Shown piece by piece: positions 4,854 through 12,054 of a DNA stretch of 12,054 nucleotides. Made by a program: the position numbers and the translations under genes. The notes beneath the pieces were generated by a model. That model saw only the letters and a list, made by a program, of their open reading frames with translations, made no database searches and was not told the DNA's origin. The stretch's first letter is position 1. The number at the start of each line of letters is the position of its first letter. This DNA comes from Candidatus Wirthbacteria bacterium CG2_30_54_11. Its GTDB lineage: Bacteria; Patescibacteriota; CG2-30-54-11. Location of the stretch: contig MNZT01000043.1 of assembly GCA_001873755.1 (NCBI GenBank), positions 1 to 12,054 on the forward strand, in the 5' to 3' direction.

Positions 4854-7643
4854 ATGCTCACGAAAGCAGCTATTTTCAGAAAATATGTGTACCGTTTCGG
4901 AGGAGGCGCAGCAGATGGTCATGAGGCCATGAAGGATCTGCTCGGAGGCAAGGGCGCCAATCTGGCGGAAATGGCAGGACACAAGGAGCTTCGATTGCCA
5001 GTGCCGCCCGGGTTTACGCTTACCACCGAAGTGTGCACCTATTACCATGACAAAAAGAAGACCTACCCCAAAGGTCTGGAAAAGGAAGTCAGGGATGCGT
5101 TGAAGGCGGTGGAGCACCACAGGGGGCGGAAGTTCGGCGACCCGGAAAACCCTCTGCTGGTTTCGGTCCGTTCCGGGGCGCGCAAGTCTATGCCGGGCAT
5201 GATGGAAACTGTGCTGAATGTCGGTACCTGCGAAAAAACTATTTCCGGACTTATCCGTATGGCCGGCGGGGACGAACGGTTCGTCTACGATGCCTACCGT
5301 CGTCTCATTATGATGTACTCCGACGTGGTCATGGAAAAGGCAGCCGGGATCGAGCCCAAAGATGACGAGGGCATCCGCAAGCAGCTTGAACATCTTATGG
5401 ACAAGCTGAAAAAGAAAAAGAGCTATTCCAGCGATACCGATATGACCGTGGACGATCTTCGTCTGTTGTGCTCCCAGTTCAAGGTGAAGATCAAGGAAGT
5501 GCTGGGCAAGCAGTTCCCGGATGACCCCATGAAGCAGCTCTGGGGAGGGATCGGTGCCGTGTTCTCATCCTGGAATGGGAAACGGGCAGTATCCTACCGC
5601 CGGATCGAAGGGATCCCGGATGAATGGGGTACTGCCGTGACCGTGCAGTCCATGGTGTTTGGCAATATGGGCAATGACAGCGCGACCGGCGTTGCTTTTT
5701 CGCGTAATCCCGGGAACGGTGATAACCATTTCTATGGTGAATACCTCATCAATGCACAGGGTGAAGATGTCGTTGCGGGTATACGGACGCCGGCCCCGAT
5801 CAACGAGATCTCCCGTTCATCCTCCAACAAGAAGCTGAAAACACTGGAGCAGGCGATGCCGAAGCTGTATACAGAACTGGTAGGCTACCGCAATCGGCTG
5901 GAACAGCACTACCGCGACATGCAGGACATAGAATTCACCATTGAAAAGGGCAAGTTGTTCATCCTGCAGTGCCGCATCGGCAAGCGCAATGGTCCTGCGG
6001 CCGTGAAGATGGCCGTGGATATGGTTAGAGAAAAGCTCTGTACCCGGGAAGAAGCGGTCATGCGCGTTACTCCGTCCCAGCTCGACGAACTGCTGCATCC
6101 CATTCTTGATCCAAAGGCAGAGCGCAGTGTTAAAGTTCTGGCCAAGGGACTTCCGGCAGGGCCGGGCGGGGCCAGCGGGCAGATCGTCTTTACGGCTGCC
6201 GAGGCGGTGGCCTGGAATAATGCCGGCAAGAAAGTCATCCTCGTCCGGGAAGAGACCAATCCGGAAGATGTCGAGGGAATGCGCGCCGCAGTCGCTATCC
6301 TGACCGCCCGAGGAGGGATGACATCCCATGCGGCTCTCGTGGCCCGGGGCTGGGGAAAATGCTGCGTGGTCGGCTGCGGGGCGCTGGGGATCAAGGCGCA
6401 GAAAAAACTGATCGCGGTGCATGGGGTGACCCTGCATGAGGGAGACCTCATCACGCTGAACGGAACGAAAGGCACCGTTTACGAAGGGGCTCTCCCCATG
6501 ATGCCCATGTCGAGCAGCTCGACCTATCTGCAGGCATTCCTGAGGCTCTGCGACGGAGTACGAAGATTGAAGATCCGAACCAACGCTGATACGCCTGAGG
6601 ATGCAAAGAAGGCACGGGAATTCGGCGCAGAGGGGATAGGCTTGTTCCGTACAGAACACATGTTTTACGGTGAGGGTTCTGATATCCCTCTGTTTCTCCT
6701 GCGTAAAATGATCATATCCCGGGGACCCGTGGAGCGGGTAGCAGCTTTGGATGAACTGTATCCTCACGTCAAAAAGGACATTAAAAATACCTTGCAGGCT
6801 ATGGATGGGTATCCGGTGGTAATCCGGCTTCTCGATCCACCCCTGCACGAGTTTGTTCCGCGTGAACTGGACAAACAGAATAAACTTGCCAAAGAACTGG
6901 GCATCGACGCCGAAGAATTTGCCAAACGATCAGAAGTGCTCCACGAATCAAATCCTATGATGGGACATCGTGGAGTCCGTCTCGGGGTGACCTATCCCGA
7001 GATCAGCGAAATGCAGATCCGGGCCATTTTTGAGGCCGCCGCGGAACTGTTGGCCAAAGGCAAGAAGCCCTATCCTGAGATCATGATCCCGGTCGTCTGC
7101 GACGTACGTGAGATCGAAGACCAGAAGGAGATCGCAAAGCGGGTATATGCCGAGACCCTGGCGAAGTACAAGCTGACGAAGATCAAGCATAAATTCGGCA
7201 CCATGATCGAGATCCCCCGGGCTGCCCTGCTGGCAGATGAGCTGGCAACGGCGTCTGATTTCTTTTCCTTTGGAACCAATGATATGACCCAGATGGGCTT
7301 CGGGTTTTCCCGGGACGACGTCGGGGGGTATCTGCTGAGATATCTGCAAAAAGGTGTTCTGCTCGAGGACCCATTCCAGTCGATCGATATCAAAGGTGTA
7401 GGCGAACTCATCAGGATCGGTATCGATCGGGGTCGAAAGACCAAGCCAGGACTGGAGATAGGGATCTGCGGGGAGCATGGCGGAGAAGCCAGGTCCGTGG
7501 AGTTCTGTCATCAGGTCGGCATGGATTATGTGAGTTGTTCTCCCTATCGTGTTCCCATTGCTCGTTTGGCGGCTGCTCAGGCAGTTCTGAAGGAGAAGAG
7601 CTCCAACCAAAGCACCAACAGAAGGGTTGCTGCACACAAATAA
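4854..7643 (+). CDS. ppdK: Pyruvate, phosphate dikinase
   Basis: The 929-residue enzyme interconverts pyruvate, ATP and phosphate with PEP, AMP and pyrophosphate; it serves gluconeogenesis or, in reverse, energy-saving glycolysis. Landmarks in order: GGKGANLAEM (31-40) and SVRSGARKSMPGMMETV (104-120) in the ATP-grasp nucleotide domain; AQGEDVVAGIRTP (301-313); the phosphohistidine H492 in GGMTSHAA of the central domain; and the TIM-barrel PEP/pyruvate domain with GIGLFRTEHMF (594-604), the metal-binding FGTNDMTQ (806-813) and catalytic C872 in GICGEHGG. T490 next to the His is the residue whose equivalent is controlled by the bifunctional PPDK regulatory kinase in plants and some bacteria; no such regulator lies in the window. 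It is slightly longer than most bacterial forms (about 870-900). All catalytic blocks are intact, so it should be active. Confidence 0.97.
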   Translation: MLTKAAIFRKYVYRFGGGAADGHEAMKDLLGGKGANLAEMAGHKELRLPVPPGFTLTTEVCTYYHDKKKTYPKGLEKEVRDALKAVEHHRGRKFGDPENPLLVSVRSGARKSMPGMMETVLNVGTCEKTISGLIRMAGGDERFVYDAYRRLIMMYSDVVMEKAAGIEPKDDEGIRKQLEHLMDKLKKKKSYSSDTDMTVDDLRLLCSQFKVKIKEVLGKQFPDDPMKQLWGGIGAVFSSWNGKRAVSYRRIEGIPDEWGTAVTVQSMVFGNMGNDSATGVAFSRNPGNGDNHFYGEYLINAQGEDVVAGIRTPAPINEISRSSSNKKLKTLEQAMPKLYTELVGYRNRLEQHYRDMQDIEFTIEKGKLFILQCRIGKRNGPAAVKMAVDMVREKLCTREEAVMRVTPSQLDELLHPILDPKAERSVKVLAKGLPAGPGGASGQIVFTAAEAVAWNNAGKKVILVREETNPEDVEGMRAAVAILTARGGMTSHAALVARGWGKCCVVGCGALGIKAQKKLIAVHGVTLHEGDLITLNGTKGTVYEGALPMMPMSSSSTYLQAFLRLCDGVRRLKIRTNADTPEDAKKAREFGAEGIGLFRTEHMFYGEGSDIPLFLLRKMIISRGPVERVAALDELYPHVKKDIKNTLQAMDGYPVVIRLLDPPLHEFVPRELDKQNKLAKELGIDAEEFAKRSEVLHESNPMMGHRGVRLGVTYPEISEMQIRAIFEAAAELLAKGKKPYPEIMIPVVCDVREIEDQKEIAKRVYAETLAKYKLTKIKHKFGTMIEIPRAALLADELATASDFFSFGTNDMTQMGFGFSRDDVGGYLLRYLQKGVLLEDPFQSIDIKGVGELIRIGIDRGRKTKPGLEIGICGEHGGEARSVEFCHQVGMDYVSCSPYRVPIARLAAAQAVLKEKSSNQSTNRRVAAHK

Positions 7644-7683
7644 AGCAGCCATAGTATCGGCCGCATGTATTTTTTAGTTCGTG

Positions 7684-7710
7684 TATAATTTTCTATTTTT
7701 TAGGAGGAGG
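7684..7710 (+). promoter_or_regulatory. Possible -10 box and strong RBS for glutamate dehydrogenase
   Basis: A perfect TATAAT (7684-7689), preceded by TG, lies 25 bases before the ATG, but no -35 match is seen at 16-18 bases. AGGAGGAGG (7702-7710) ends four bases before the ATG at 7715. Together with the 71-bp gap after the dikinase, this suggests that the gene can be transcribed separately with a very short leader. Confidence 0.4.
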
Positions 7711-7714
7711 ACGT

Positions 7715-9001
7715 ATGTCCGACACCAAATTCAACCCTCACGCCATGGCGCAGGCGCAGTTCGACAACATAGCCGAAAAGCTCGGCCTCGACCAGTCGAC
7801 CAGAGACCTGCTCCGGGTACCCGAGAGGGAGATGCACTTCACCATCCCCATCCGCATGGACAATGGCAAAGTGAAGGTCTTCAGCGGGTACCGGGTGCAG
7901 CATTCATCCGCGAGAGGCCCGGCCAAGGGCGGTATCCGTTTTCATCCTGATGAAACTATCCACACTATCCGCGCACTCGCAACCTGGATGACCTGGAAGT
8001 GCGCGGTAGTCGATATTCCTCTCGGTGGCAGTAAGGGCGGGATTATCTGCGATCCGCGTATTATGAGCGACCGTGAGCAGGAACGTCTCTGCCGGGGCTG
8101 GGTACGCCGAGTCTTCGATATTGTCGGGCCTACTATGGACGTGCCGGCTCCTGATGTCATGACCAATGGTCAGCATATGGGCTGGATGATGGACGAATTT
8201 GACACGTTGGCTCGTGGGAGGTTTCCAGGGTTCATCACCGGTAAAAAAGTCGGTGGCGGCGGTTCTCTCGGCCGTACAGAAGCTACCGGCTACGGTGTGG
8301 TGTACTGCGTCGTAGAGGCTCTCAAGCGTCTGAAAATGGATATCACCAAATGCACGGCTGCCATTCAGGGCTCCGGCAATGTGGCTCAGTACACACTGGA
8401 ACTCTTCGAGAAGCTTGGCGGGACCATGGTCGCCATCTCCTGCTATGATCATCATGAGAAGAAAGTCTTTACCTATCGGTCCCTCAAGGGCATCAAGGCC
8501 AAAGATCTTTTCAAGAGCGTGGATAAATTCGGTACCATCGACCCCAAGAAAGCCAAAACAGTCGGCTGGGAAAAACTGGCCGGTTCAGCCTGGCTCGAAC
8601 AGAAGGTCGACATCCTGTTCCCCTGTGCCAAGGAGAACGAGATCACCGGGGAAAATGTCAAAAAGATCAAGTCCAGTGTCAGAATCGTTGCCGAAGGTGC
8701 CAACGGACCGACCACTCCCGAAGCGGACAGGGTCCTCTTCAAGAATGGCGTGTTCGTAGTTCCCGACTTCCTGGCCAATGCCGGCGGCGTGACCGTCTCC
8801 TACTTCGAGCAGGTGCAGAACAACATGAACTACTACTGGACCCATGAAGAAGTCCTGACCAAGCTCAGAGAGAAAATGGTCTCTGCATTCGACGCAGTTG
8901 CTGATCTCGCAGTCAAGAAGAAGATCTACATGCGCGATGCCGCCTACTACATCGCCGTGCAGCGCGTAGCTGATATCAGCAAGTACAGAGGTTGGGTGTA
9001 A
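7715..9001 (+). CDS. gdhA: Glutamate dehydrogenase (Glu/Leu/Phe/Val dehydrogenase family)
   Basis: The 428-residue enzyme reversibly deaminates glutamate to 2-oxoglutarate and ammonia with NAD(P). The N-terminal substrate domain shows K71 in GPAKGGIRFHP, K95 in MTWKCAV, K107 in GGSKGGI and the catalytic D147 in PAPDVMT. The Rossmann domain shows GSGNVA (219-224), then AEGAN (326-330) and NAGGVTVSYFE (355-365) with substrate-contacting S362. After the second Rossmann strand the sequence is SCYD (242-245), an acidic residue three after the Ser. From memory this spacing resembles the NAD enzyme of Clostridium symbiosum more than E. coli GdhA, but coenzyme choice remains open. Length is near the usual 415-450. 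Strict glutamate rather than leucine/phenylalanine specificity is inferred from the overall match. It would recycle the glutamate/2-oxoglutarate pair used by the aminotransferase upstream. Confidence 0.93.
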   Translation: MSDTKFNPHAMAQAQFDNIAEKLGLDQSTRDLLRVPEREMHFTIPIRMDNGKVKVFSGYRVQHSSARGPAKGGIRFHPDETIHTIRALATWMTWKCAVVDIPLGGSKGGIICDPRIMSDREQERLCRGWVRRVFDIVGPTMDVPAPDVMTNGQHMGWMMDEFDTLARGRFPGFITGKKVGGGGSLGRTEATGYGVVYCVVEALKRLKMDITKCTAAIQGSGNVAQYTLELFEKLGGTMVAISCYDHHEKKVFTYRSLKGIKAKDLFKSVDKFGTIDPKKAKTVGWEKLAGSAWLEQKVDILFPCAKENEITGENVKKIKSSVRIVAEGANGPTTPEADRVLFKNGVFVVPDFLANAGGVTVSYFEQVQNNMNYYWTHEEVLTKLREKMVSAFDAVADLAVKKKIYMRDAAYYIAVQRVADISKYRGWV

Positions 9002-9005
9002 TCAT

Positions 9006-9040
9006 AAGCTGTAAGCTCTAAGCGAAAAGCTTTAAGCTCA
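9006..9040. repeat. Degenerate 7-bp repeat with AAGC core, five units
   Basis: Five consecutive heptamers start with AAGC: AAGCTGT, AAGCTCT, AAGCGAA, AAGCTTT, AAGCTCA. The tract begins five bases after the glutamate dehydrogenase stop and ends 18 bases before the first terminator hairpin. It shares the 7-bp period, but not the sequence, of the perfect repeat at 98-151. Confidence 0.85.
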
Positions 9041-9058
9041 ACAACGTATGCAAAGATC

Positions 9059-9089
9059 AAAAGAGGGCTGCGCCTTGCAGCCCTCTTTT
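9059..9089 (+). terminator. Rho-independent terminator of glutamate dehydrogenase
   Basis: A perfect 13-bp stem, AAAAGAGGGCTGC (9059-9071) with GCAGCCCTCTTTT (9077-9089), has a 5-base loop. The A/T flanks of the stem provide the U run on either strand, so it may act in both directions, but it is placed to end the plus-strand transcript. Confidence 0.9.
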
Positions 9090-9097
9090 GTGAATAC

Positions 9098-9128
9098 AAA
9101 AAATCCCCTTCGGGTGGAAGGGGATTTT
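9098..9128 (-). terminator. Rho-independent terminator of the minus-strand protease gene
   Basis: A perfect 12-bp stem, AAAATCCCCTTC (9100-9111) with GAAGGGGATTTT (9117-9128), has a 5-base loop. On the minus strand it is followed by a run of six T (9103-9098). It starts eight bases beyond the stop of the minus-strand gene at 9136. Confidence 0.9.
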
Positions 9129-9135
9129 GATGCTC

Positions 9136-10119
9136 TTAGACTCTTACCCACTGGGTGGAGAGGATCTCCTCGTTGGCCTCTCCGTCGTCGCTCTGGACGA
9201 TCTGGAAGTGCTGGCGAAGGACGATGCGTTCAGTGGGAGTATCGATATAGGCGAGGTGGCGGGTGCTTACCTCATTGTCCTGGTCGGTGTAGGCAGTATT
9301 GGTCTCGTCGCGGTAAGACAGGTAGAGATTCCACATGGCGTCCCAGAGCTCGTCTGATGGTTTGATCGCATTGAGCCCGAGATCCGTGTGGATCTCTTCG
9401 CGCCCCAGTGGATAGGCATGGGACTGGTATTCGGCGCTGAGCAGGTCGACCACATGGGCGATCTGTTTGGCATCACGGATAGGATGGAAATGGGTCTCCA
9501 GGATTTTGCGGCTGATGAGGCGGGCGAGGCGGTAGGATTGCTCGATGGCGCCCAGGGCTAGTGGGTTGATGTACTCGAACAGTGCGGTATAGATCTCGGC
9601 GACCGCTTCGGCGGTATAGCGGTCTTTGGCTTCGTTCTTCAAAAATGAGATGCAGTGCTTCAGGTCCTGTACCGAGATGGGGATCGGGTTGCCGTCCGGG
9701 CCCTGCGGGAGCAGGGGATGCATACGGGTCGGGTCAACAGGGCTCAGCTCGGACATGGGACCCATGAGCAGTTCCTCTGCGCCGAGCGCGATATGGGTGG
9801 CGGCGCTGTGGGCGCGGTAGGGGATGAGGACATTATACGCCGGGAAGTACTCGCGGATCAGGCTGACGATCTTCCAGGGGGTCTCGGTGGTGCCACCGCG
9901 GCTGTAGAGGAAGAGGTCGAGGGGTTTGCCTTTGGGCTTCTCGATCTTCTTCAGCTGGTCGTAGAGCGGGAGGACGCATTCTTCATTGATGTAGACTTTG
10001 TCGCACATATAAAACGCGATGAGCGGATTGCCGCGCACCGAGGTGATGCGCTCGAGTAGTTTGACATTGTCGGGCGTTGAAAAATTGAGGCTTTCTTTTC
10101 CGTGTTCACCGGTTGTCAT
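9136..10119 (-). CDS. Serine dehydrogenase proteinase family protein (ClpP/SppA-like fold)
   Basis: This 327-residue protein belongs to the family named serine dehydrogenase proteinase (SDH_sah, related to archaeal DUF114), which has the ClpP/crotonase fold. Landmarks are LFLYSRGG (69-76), the oxyanion-hole type strand-turn, then HSAATHIALGAEELLMGP (104-121) with the likely nucleophile S105, and ELSPVDP (124-130). Family members are candidate serine proteases; the substrate is unknown. I see no signal peptide or membrane segment, so it is probably cytoplasmic, unlike membrane-anchored archaeal relatives and SppA. The C-terminal half (about 190-327) has no motif I recognise. The ATG at 10119 has AGGAG (10129-10133) nine bases upstream. 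It lies 108 bp downstream of the exported protein gene on the same strand and ends at its own terminator. Confidence 0.82.
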   Translation of the reverse strand: MTTGEHGKESLNFSTPDNVKLLERITSVRGNPLIAFYMCDKVYINEECVLPLYDQLKKIEKPKGKPLDLFLYSRGGTTETPWKIVSLIREYFPAYNVLIPYRAHSAATHIALGAEELLMGPMSELSPVDPTRMHPLLPQGPDGNPIPISVQDLKHCISFLKNEAKDRYTAEAVAEIYTALFEYINPLALGAIEQSYRLARLISRKILETHFHPIRDAKQIAHVVDLLSAEYQSHAYPLGREEIHTDLGLNAIKPSDELWDAMWNLYLSYRDETNTAYTDQDNEVSTRHLAYIDTPTERIVLRQHFQIVQSDDGEANEEILSTQWVRV

Positions 10120-10150
10120 GTTGGTTTTCTCCTAGGGTGCAAGCGGGCAT

Positions 10151-10180
10151 ACAGTACCACGAGGGGCGGGAGGATGGCAA
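10151..10180 (-). promoter_or_regulatory. Weak candidate promoter for the protease gene
   Basis: On the minus strand TTGCCA (10180-10175) and TACTGT (10156-10151) are separated by 18 bases, about 31 bases before the ATG at 10119. The -10 match is poor. The rest of the 108-bp gap between the two minus-strand genes shows no hairpin terminator, so read-through from the upstream gene is also possible. Confidence 0.25.
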
Positions 10181-10227
10181 TGAGAGGGGCTATGGGCTTC
10201 AGAACAGGCAGACACTTACATTGCGTT

Positions 10228-12054
10228 CTAGTCCTGAAAGTACAAACCGGTGATCGATTTCACTATGGCATCGATTTCGTCCAAGGTAGTGGCATTTGGT
10301 GAACCGATCACATAGGGTTTGGTCAGGTAGGTCAGGCTGGATTGATTGGTTCCTGGAGATTGTAGTGGAATTGGGACCCACAGATCACAGAACGCGTAGC
10401 GTTTGTTTTGCAGATAGCTCCAGTCAAATGAATATCTACCACCGAGACTGCTACCATCCTGGTTCACCGGATTATTCCAGTAGTCGGTCAGTCTGGTGTC
10501 CAGATCATATTTCCCGTCGATGGTGTAATAGTATCCGAGATCGCTCTCTACTCTTTTCCAGTCAGTGGTAATATCTCTGATAGTTGCCGTATCAGAGCAC
10601 GCTACTTGAGGTAATCCTGAATTTGGTTCTGAGATGAGATCAATAGTCAAGATGGTATCACCTTTGACCCAGTTCAATTTAGTTTGCAGTGTGGGGTGAA
10701 AGAAGTCAGTTCTTTTCGCGACATTGGCTAGCCCCGCGACCTTCAGTTCCCAACCCTGCCCTGAGGTGACGGAGAACCCAGGCAGTTCCGGGAAGCTTAA
10801 TACATTAGAAGTACCCTGTCTCTGCATAAAAGATTCAGTACCATTATCCGGATGAAAGACCGGAAGTGGAAATGGGGTCTCATTTAGCCACGCTGTCTCA
10901 TCCCAGTTTTCTATGCCCTGAACCGACTGGACGATGGTGTCCAGTTGAGTCAATTCTTCATCGGTTGGCGAGCCGTTGACAATGGGTTCTGCCATTTTCC
11001 AGTAGAAGAAAGAGTCTCTGACCGGTGCTGTTCCAGTGATTTGGCGCAGGGTACCCAAGTAGCAAATATTGTAGTCAGCATCCCCCACCGTTTCCCAGTT
11101 AGAATCCCGGGGATCAGGCCATGGGTTTCCATCATTTGCTCGATAGCCCCTTGTTTGGATCGCTTGGATGTTGGTCATTGCTTGTTCAGAATACCTGATA
11201 TGTCCGGCATGCAGGAAACGATACCAATTGCCGACTTCCTGAGCAGTGACTTGAGTTGAGCACCTGATACCGCTTGTGACATTGTTGTCAGCATATTGAT
11301 TTTTCACGAAAACAAAATCAATGTCCACATCTCCTTTTTTCAGGCGAATACCCGTGCAGTCTGAACCACAAGTGGCAATATCGAAGAACTGGAACCTTTG
11401 GTCATAAACCGACCAGTCTTCTTTGGTTTCGACTGACCATCCTGCCGGAACTGTTATCTGGAAATCCTGAAGCTGCGGGTGCTGGAATACCCATTCTGTA
11501 TCTCGTGCCGGAGACGAAGTGTCGAGGAGATATCCGTTTTTCCAGACGGCCCGTTCGGTTTCGGTCACAGTCGATGAGGGAATCTGGTCGATGTAGGTCT
11601 GGTATTCTGGTTGGTCGGCATAGACGAAATCGACATGGCCCCAGGGAGTAGGCTCGGAGACATTTTCGAGCCGGACAAAATACAGCCCTGCATTCAGATC
11701 CGCAGGGTCATTTGATTTGGCGCCATCGTGATACAGGAATGATCCGATAGCGGTGCCGGGGATGTTCTGTTTCAGAAGTATGTAGTCTCCGTCGTAGCCG
11801 TTCTGAAATTTTTCCTTGACCATAGTTACATCTTCGGTGGCGGTATTGGTATATGTTCTGCCTGAGGTAGAGATCCTGGTCTGCCAGGTATATTCGTAAT
11901 TGACCTCCACTCGGTGCCCACCGATTTCAGCGAGAGCAGCGCTGACAGGTTGGACTAGTGGGAACGAGGCGGGAGGGATGGGAGGCGTGGGATAGGTGAC
12001 GCCACCGGACACGAAGGTGTAGGGATTAGAGGCGGGAAGTAATGGCGGCCAACT
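10228..12054 (-). CDS. Probable exported protein with two tandem related domains, 5' end outside window
   Basis: I do not recognise this protein. The frame stays open to the window edge, so at least 608 residues are coded and the real N-terminus is missing; the GTG at 12012 (residue 1 below) is probably internal. After a Pro-rich stretch (1-25) comes a beta-type, Gly/Tyr/Asp-rich region (30-175). Two related domains follow, at about 176-368 and 404-590. Both contain a Trp near the start, an FF...KGD element, two equivalently placed Cys (C251/C317 and C472/C542), P-x-V-x-G-S-P, and a closing helix of the type LDxIVxSIxGL. Domain one also has CGSDC (215-219). Paired Cys, many Asn/Thr/Tyr/Trp and no membrane helix in the visible part suggest folding outside the cytoplasm. 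No enzymatic motif is seen. Sampled 60-base blocks have lower GC than the plus-strand operon. It precedes the protease gene on the same strand. Confidence 0.75.
   Translation of the reverse strand, partial: SWPPLLPASNPYTFVSGGVTYPTPPIPPASFPLVQPVSAALAEIGGHRVEVNYEYTWQTRISTSGRTYTNTATEDVTMVKEKFQNGYDGDYILLKQNIPGTAIGSFLYHDGAKSNDPADLNAGLYFVRLENVSEPTPWGHVDFVYADQPEYQTYIDQIPSSTVTETERAVWKNGYLLDTSSPARDTEWVFQHPQLQDFQITVPAGWSVETKEDWSVYDQRFQFFDIATCGSDCTGIRLKKGDVDIDFVFVKNQYADNNVTSGIRCSTQVTAQEVGNWYRFLHAGHIRYSEQAMTNIQAIQTRGYRANDGNPWPDPRDSNWETVGDADYNICYLGTLRQITGTAPVRDSFFYWKMAEPIVNGSPTDEELTQLDTIVQSVQGIENWDETAWLNETPFPLPVFHPDNGTESFMQRQGTSNVLSFPELPGFSVTSGQGWELKVAGLANVAKRTDFFHPTLQTKLNWVKGDTILTIDLISEPNSGLPQVACSDTATIRDITTDWKRVESDLGYYYTIDGKYDLDTRLTDYWNNPVNQDGSSLGGRYSFDWSYLQNKRYAFCDLWVPIPLQSPGTNQSSLTYLTKPYVIGSPNATTLDEIDAIVKSITGLYFQD

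Noticed and set aside
5817..6848. Minus-strand open frame of 343 codons opposite ppdK
   Set aside because: It overlaps conserved catalytic blocks of PPDK on the other strand and its translation has no recognisable domain or ribosome binding site.
7629..7649. GCTGC/GCAGC hairpin at the ppdK stop as a terminator
   Set aside because: The stem has only five pairs with an 11-base loop, and the T run is about 20 bases away, so it is too weak to call.
7681..7950. Plus-strand open frame overlapping the start of glutamate dehydrogenase
   Set aside because: Its start lies on the TATAAT region upstream of the strong RBS, and its translation is Arg/Pro/His-rich out-of-frame reading of gdhA.
10228..12012. 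GTG at 12012 as the true start of the exported protein
   Set aside because: The frame continues without a stop through the window end and no ribosome binding site precedes the GTG, so the real start is most likely outside.

Overview
The window looks like a chromosomal segment of a bacterium of moderate to fairly high GC content. It has Shine-Dalgarno sites of the AGGAGG type, sigma70-like promoter elements and Rho-independent hairpin terminators. TGA, TAG and TAA all end genes, so the standard bacterial code fits. Nothing fixes the taxon. A mevalonate-kinase-like gene, a ribbon-helix-helix (RHH) domain on a sugar nucleotidyltransferase, a divergent PEP carboxykinase and heptamer tandem repeats would fit a poorly sampled lineage, possibly Patescibacteria; that is only a guess.

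Layout. Bases 1-44 (minus) are the first codons of a GHMP kinase of the mevalonate/phosphomevalonate kinase type. A divergent intergenic region follows (45-272). It holds a perfect 7-bp tandem repeat (98-151) and a strong promoter (208-236) overlaid by an array of GTAT/ATAC words. From 273 to 7643 five plus-strand genes sit 1 to 27 bp apart: an RHH-nucleotidyltransferase fusion, class II fructose-1,6-bisphosphatase (GlpX), a class I aminotransferase, a divergent ATP-type PEP carboxykinase, and pyruvate phosphate dikinase. Glutamate dehydrogenase follows 71 bp later (7715-9001) with its own strong ribosome binding site and a possible promoter. After it come a degenerate 7-bp repeat and two back-to-back hairpin terminators that close converging transcription units. 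On the minus strand are a ClpP-fold serine dehydrogenase proteinase family protein (9136-10119) and a long, probably exported protein of unknown function built from two related domains (10228-12054, running off the window).

How the genes fit together. Glutamate dehydrogenase and the aminotransferase link amino acids to 2-oxo acids. PEP carboxykinase turns oxaloacetate into PEP, and the dikinase interconverts pyruvate and PEP. GlpX performs the irreversible step of gluconeogenesis, and the nucleotidyltransferase activates the resulting sugar phosphate for glycan synthesis. The cluster reads as an amino-acid-to-sugar-nucleotide (gluconeogenic) operon. Its first protein carries a DNA-binding domain, and the operon promoter carries short repeats of the kind RHH proteins often bind. 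The most interesting hypothesis here is therefore that a sugar-nucleotide enzyme regulates its own gluconeogenic operon. The second point of interest is the duplicated-domain exported protein.
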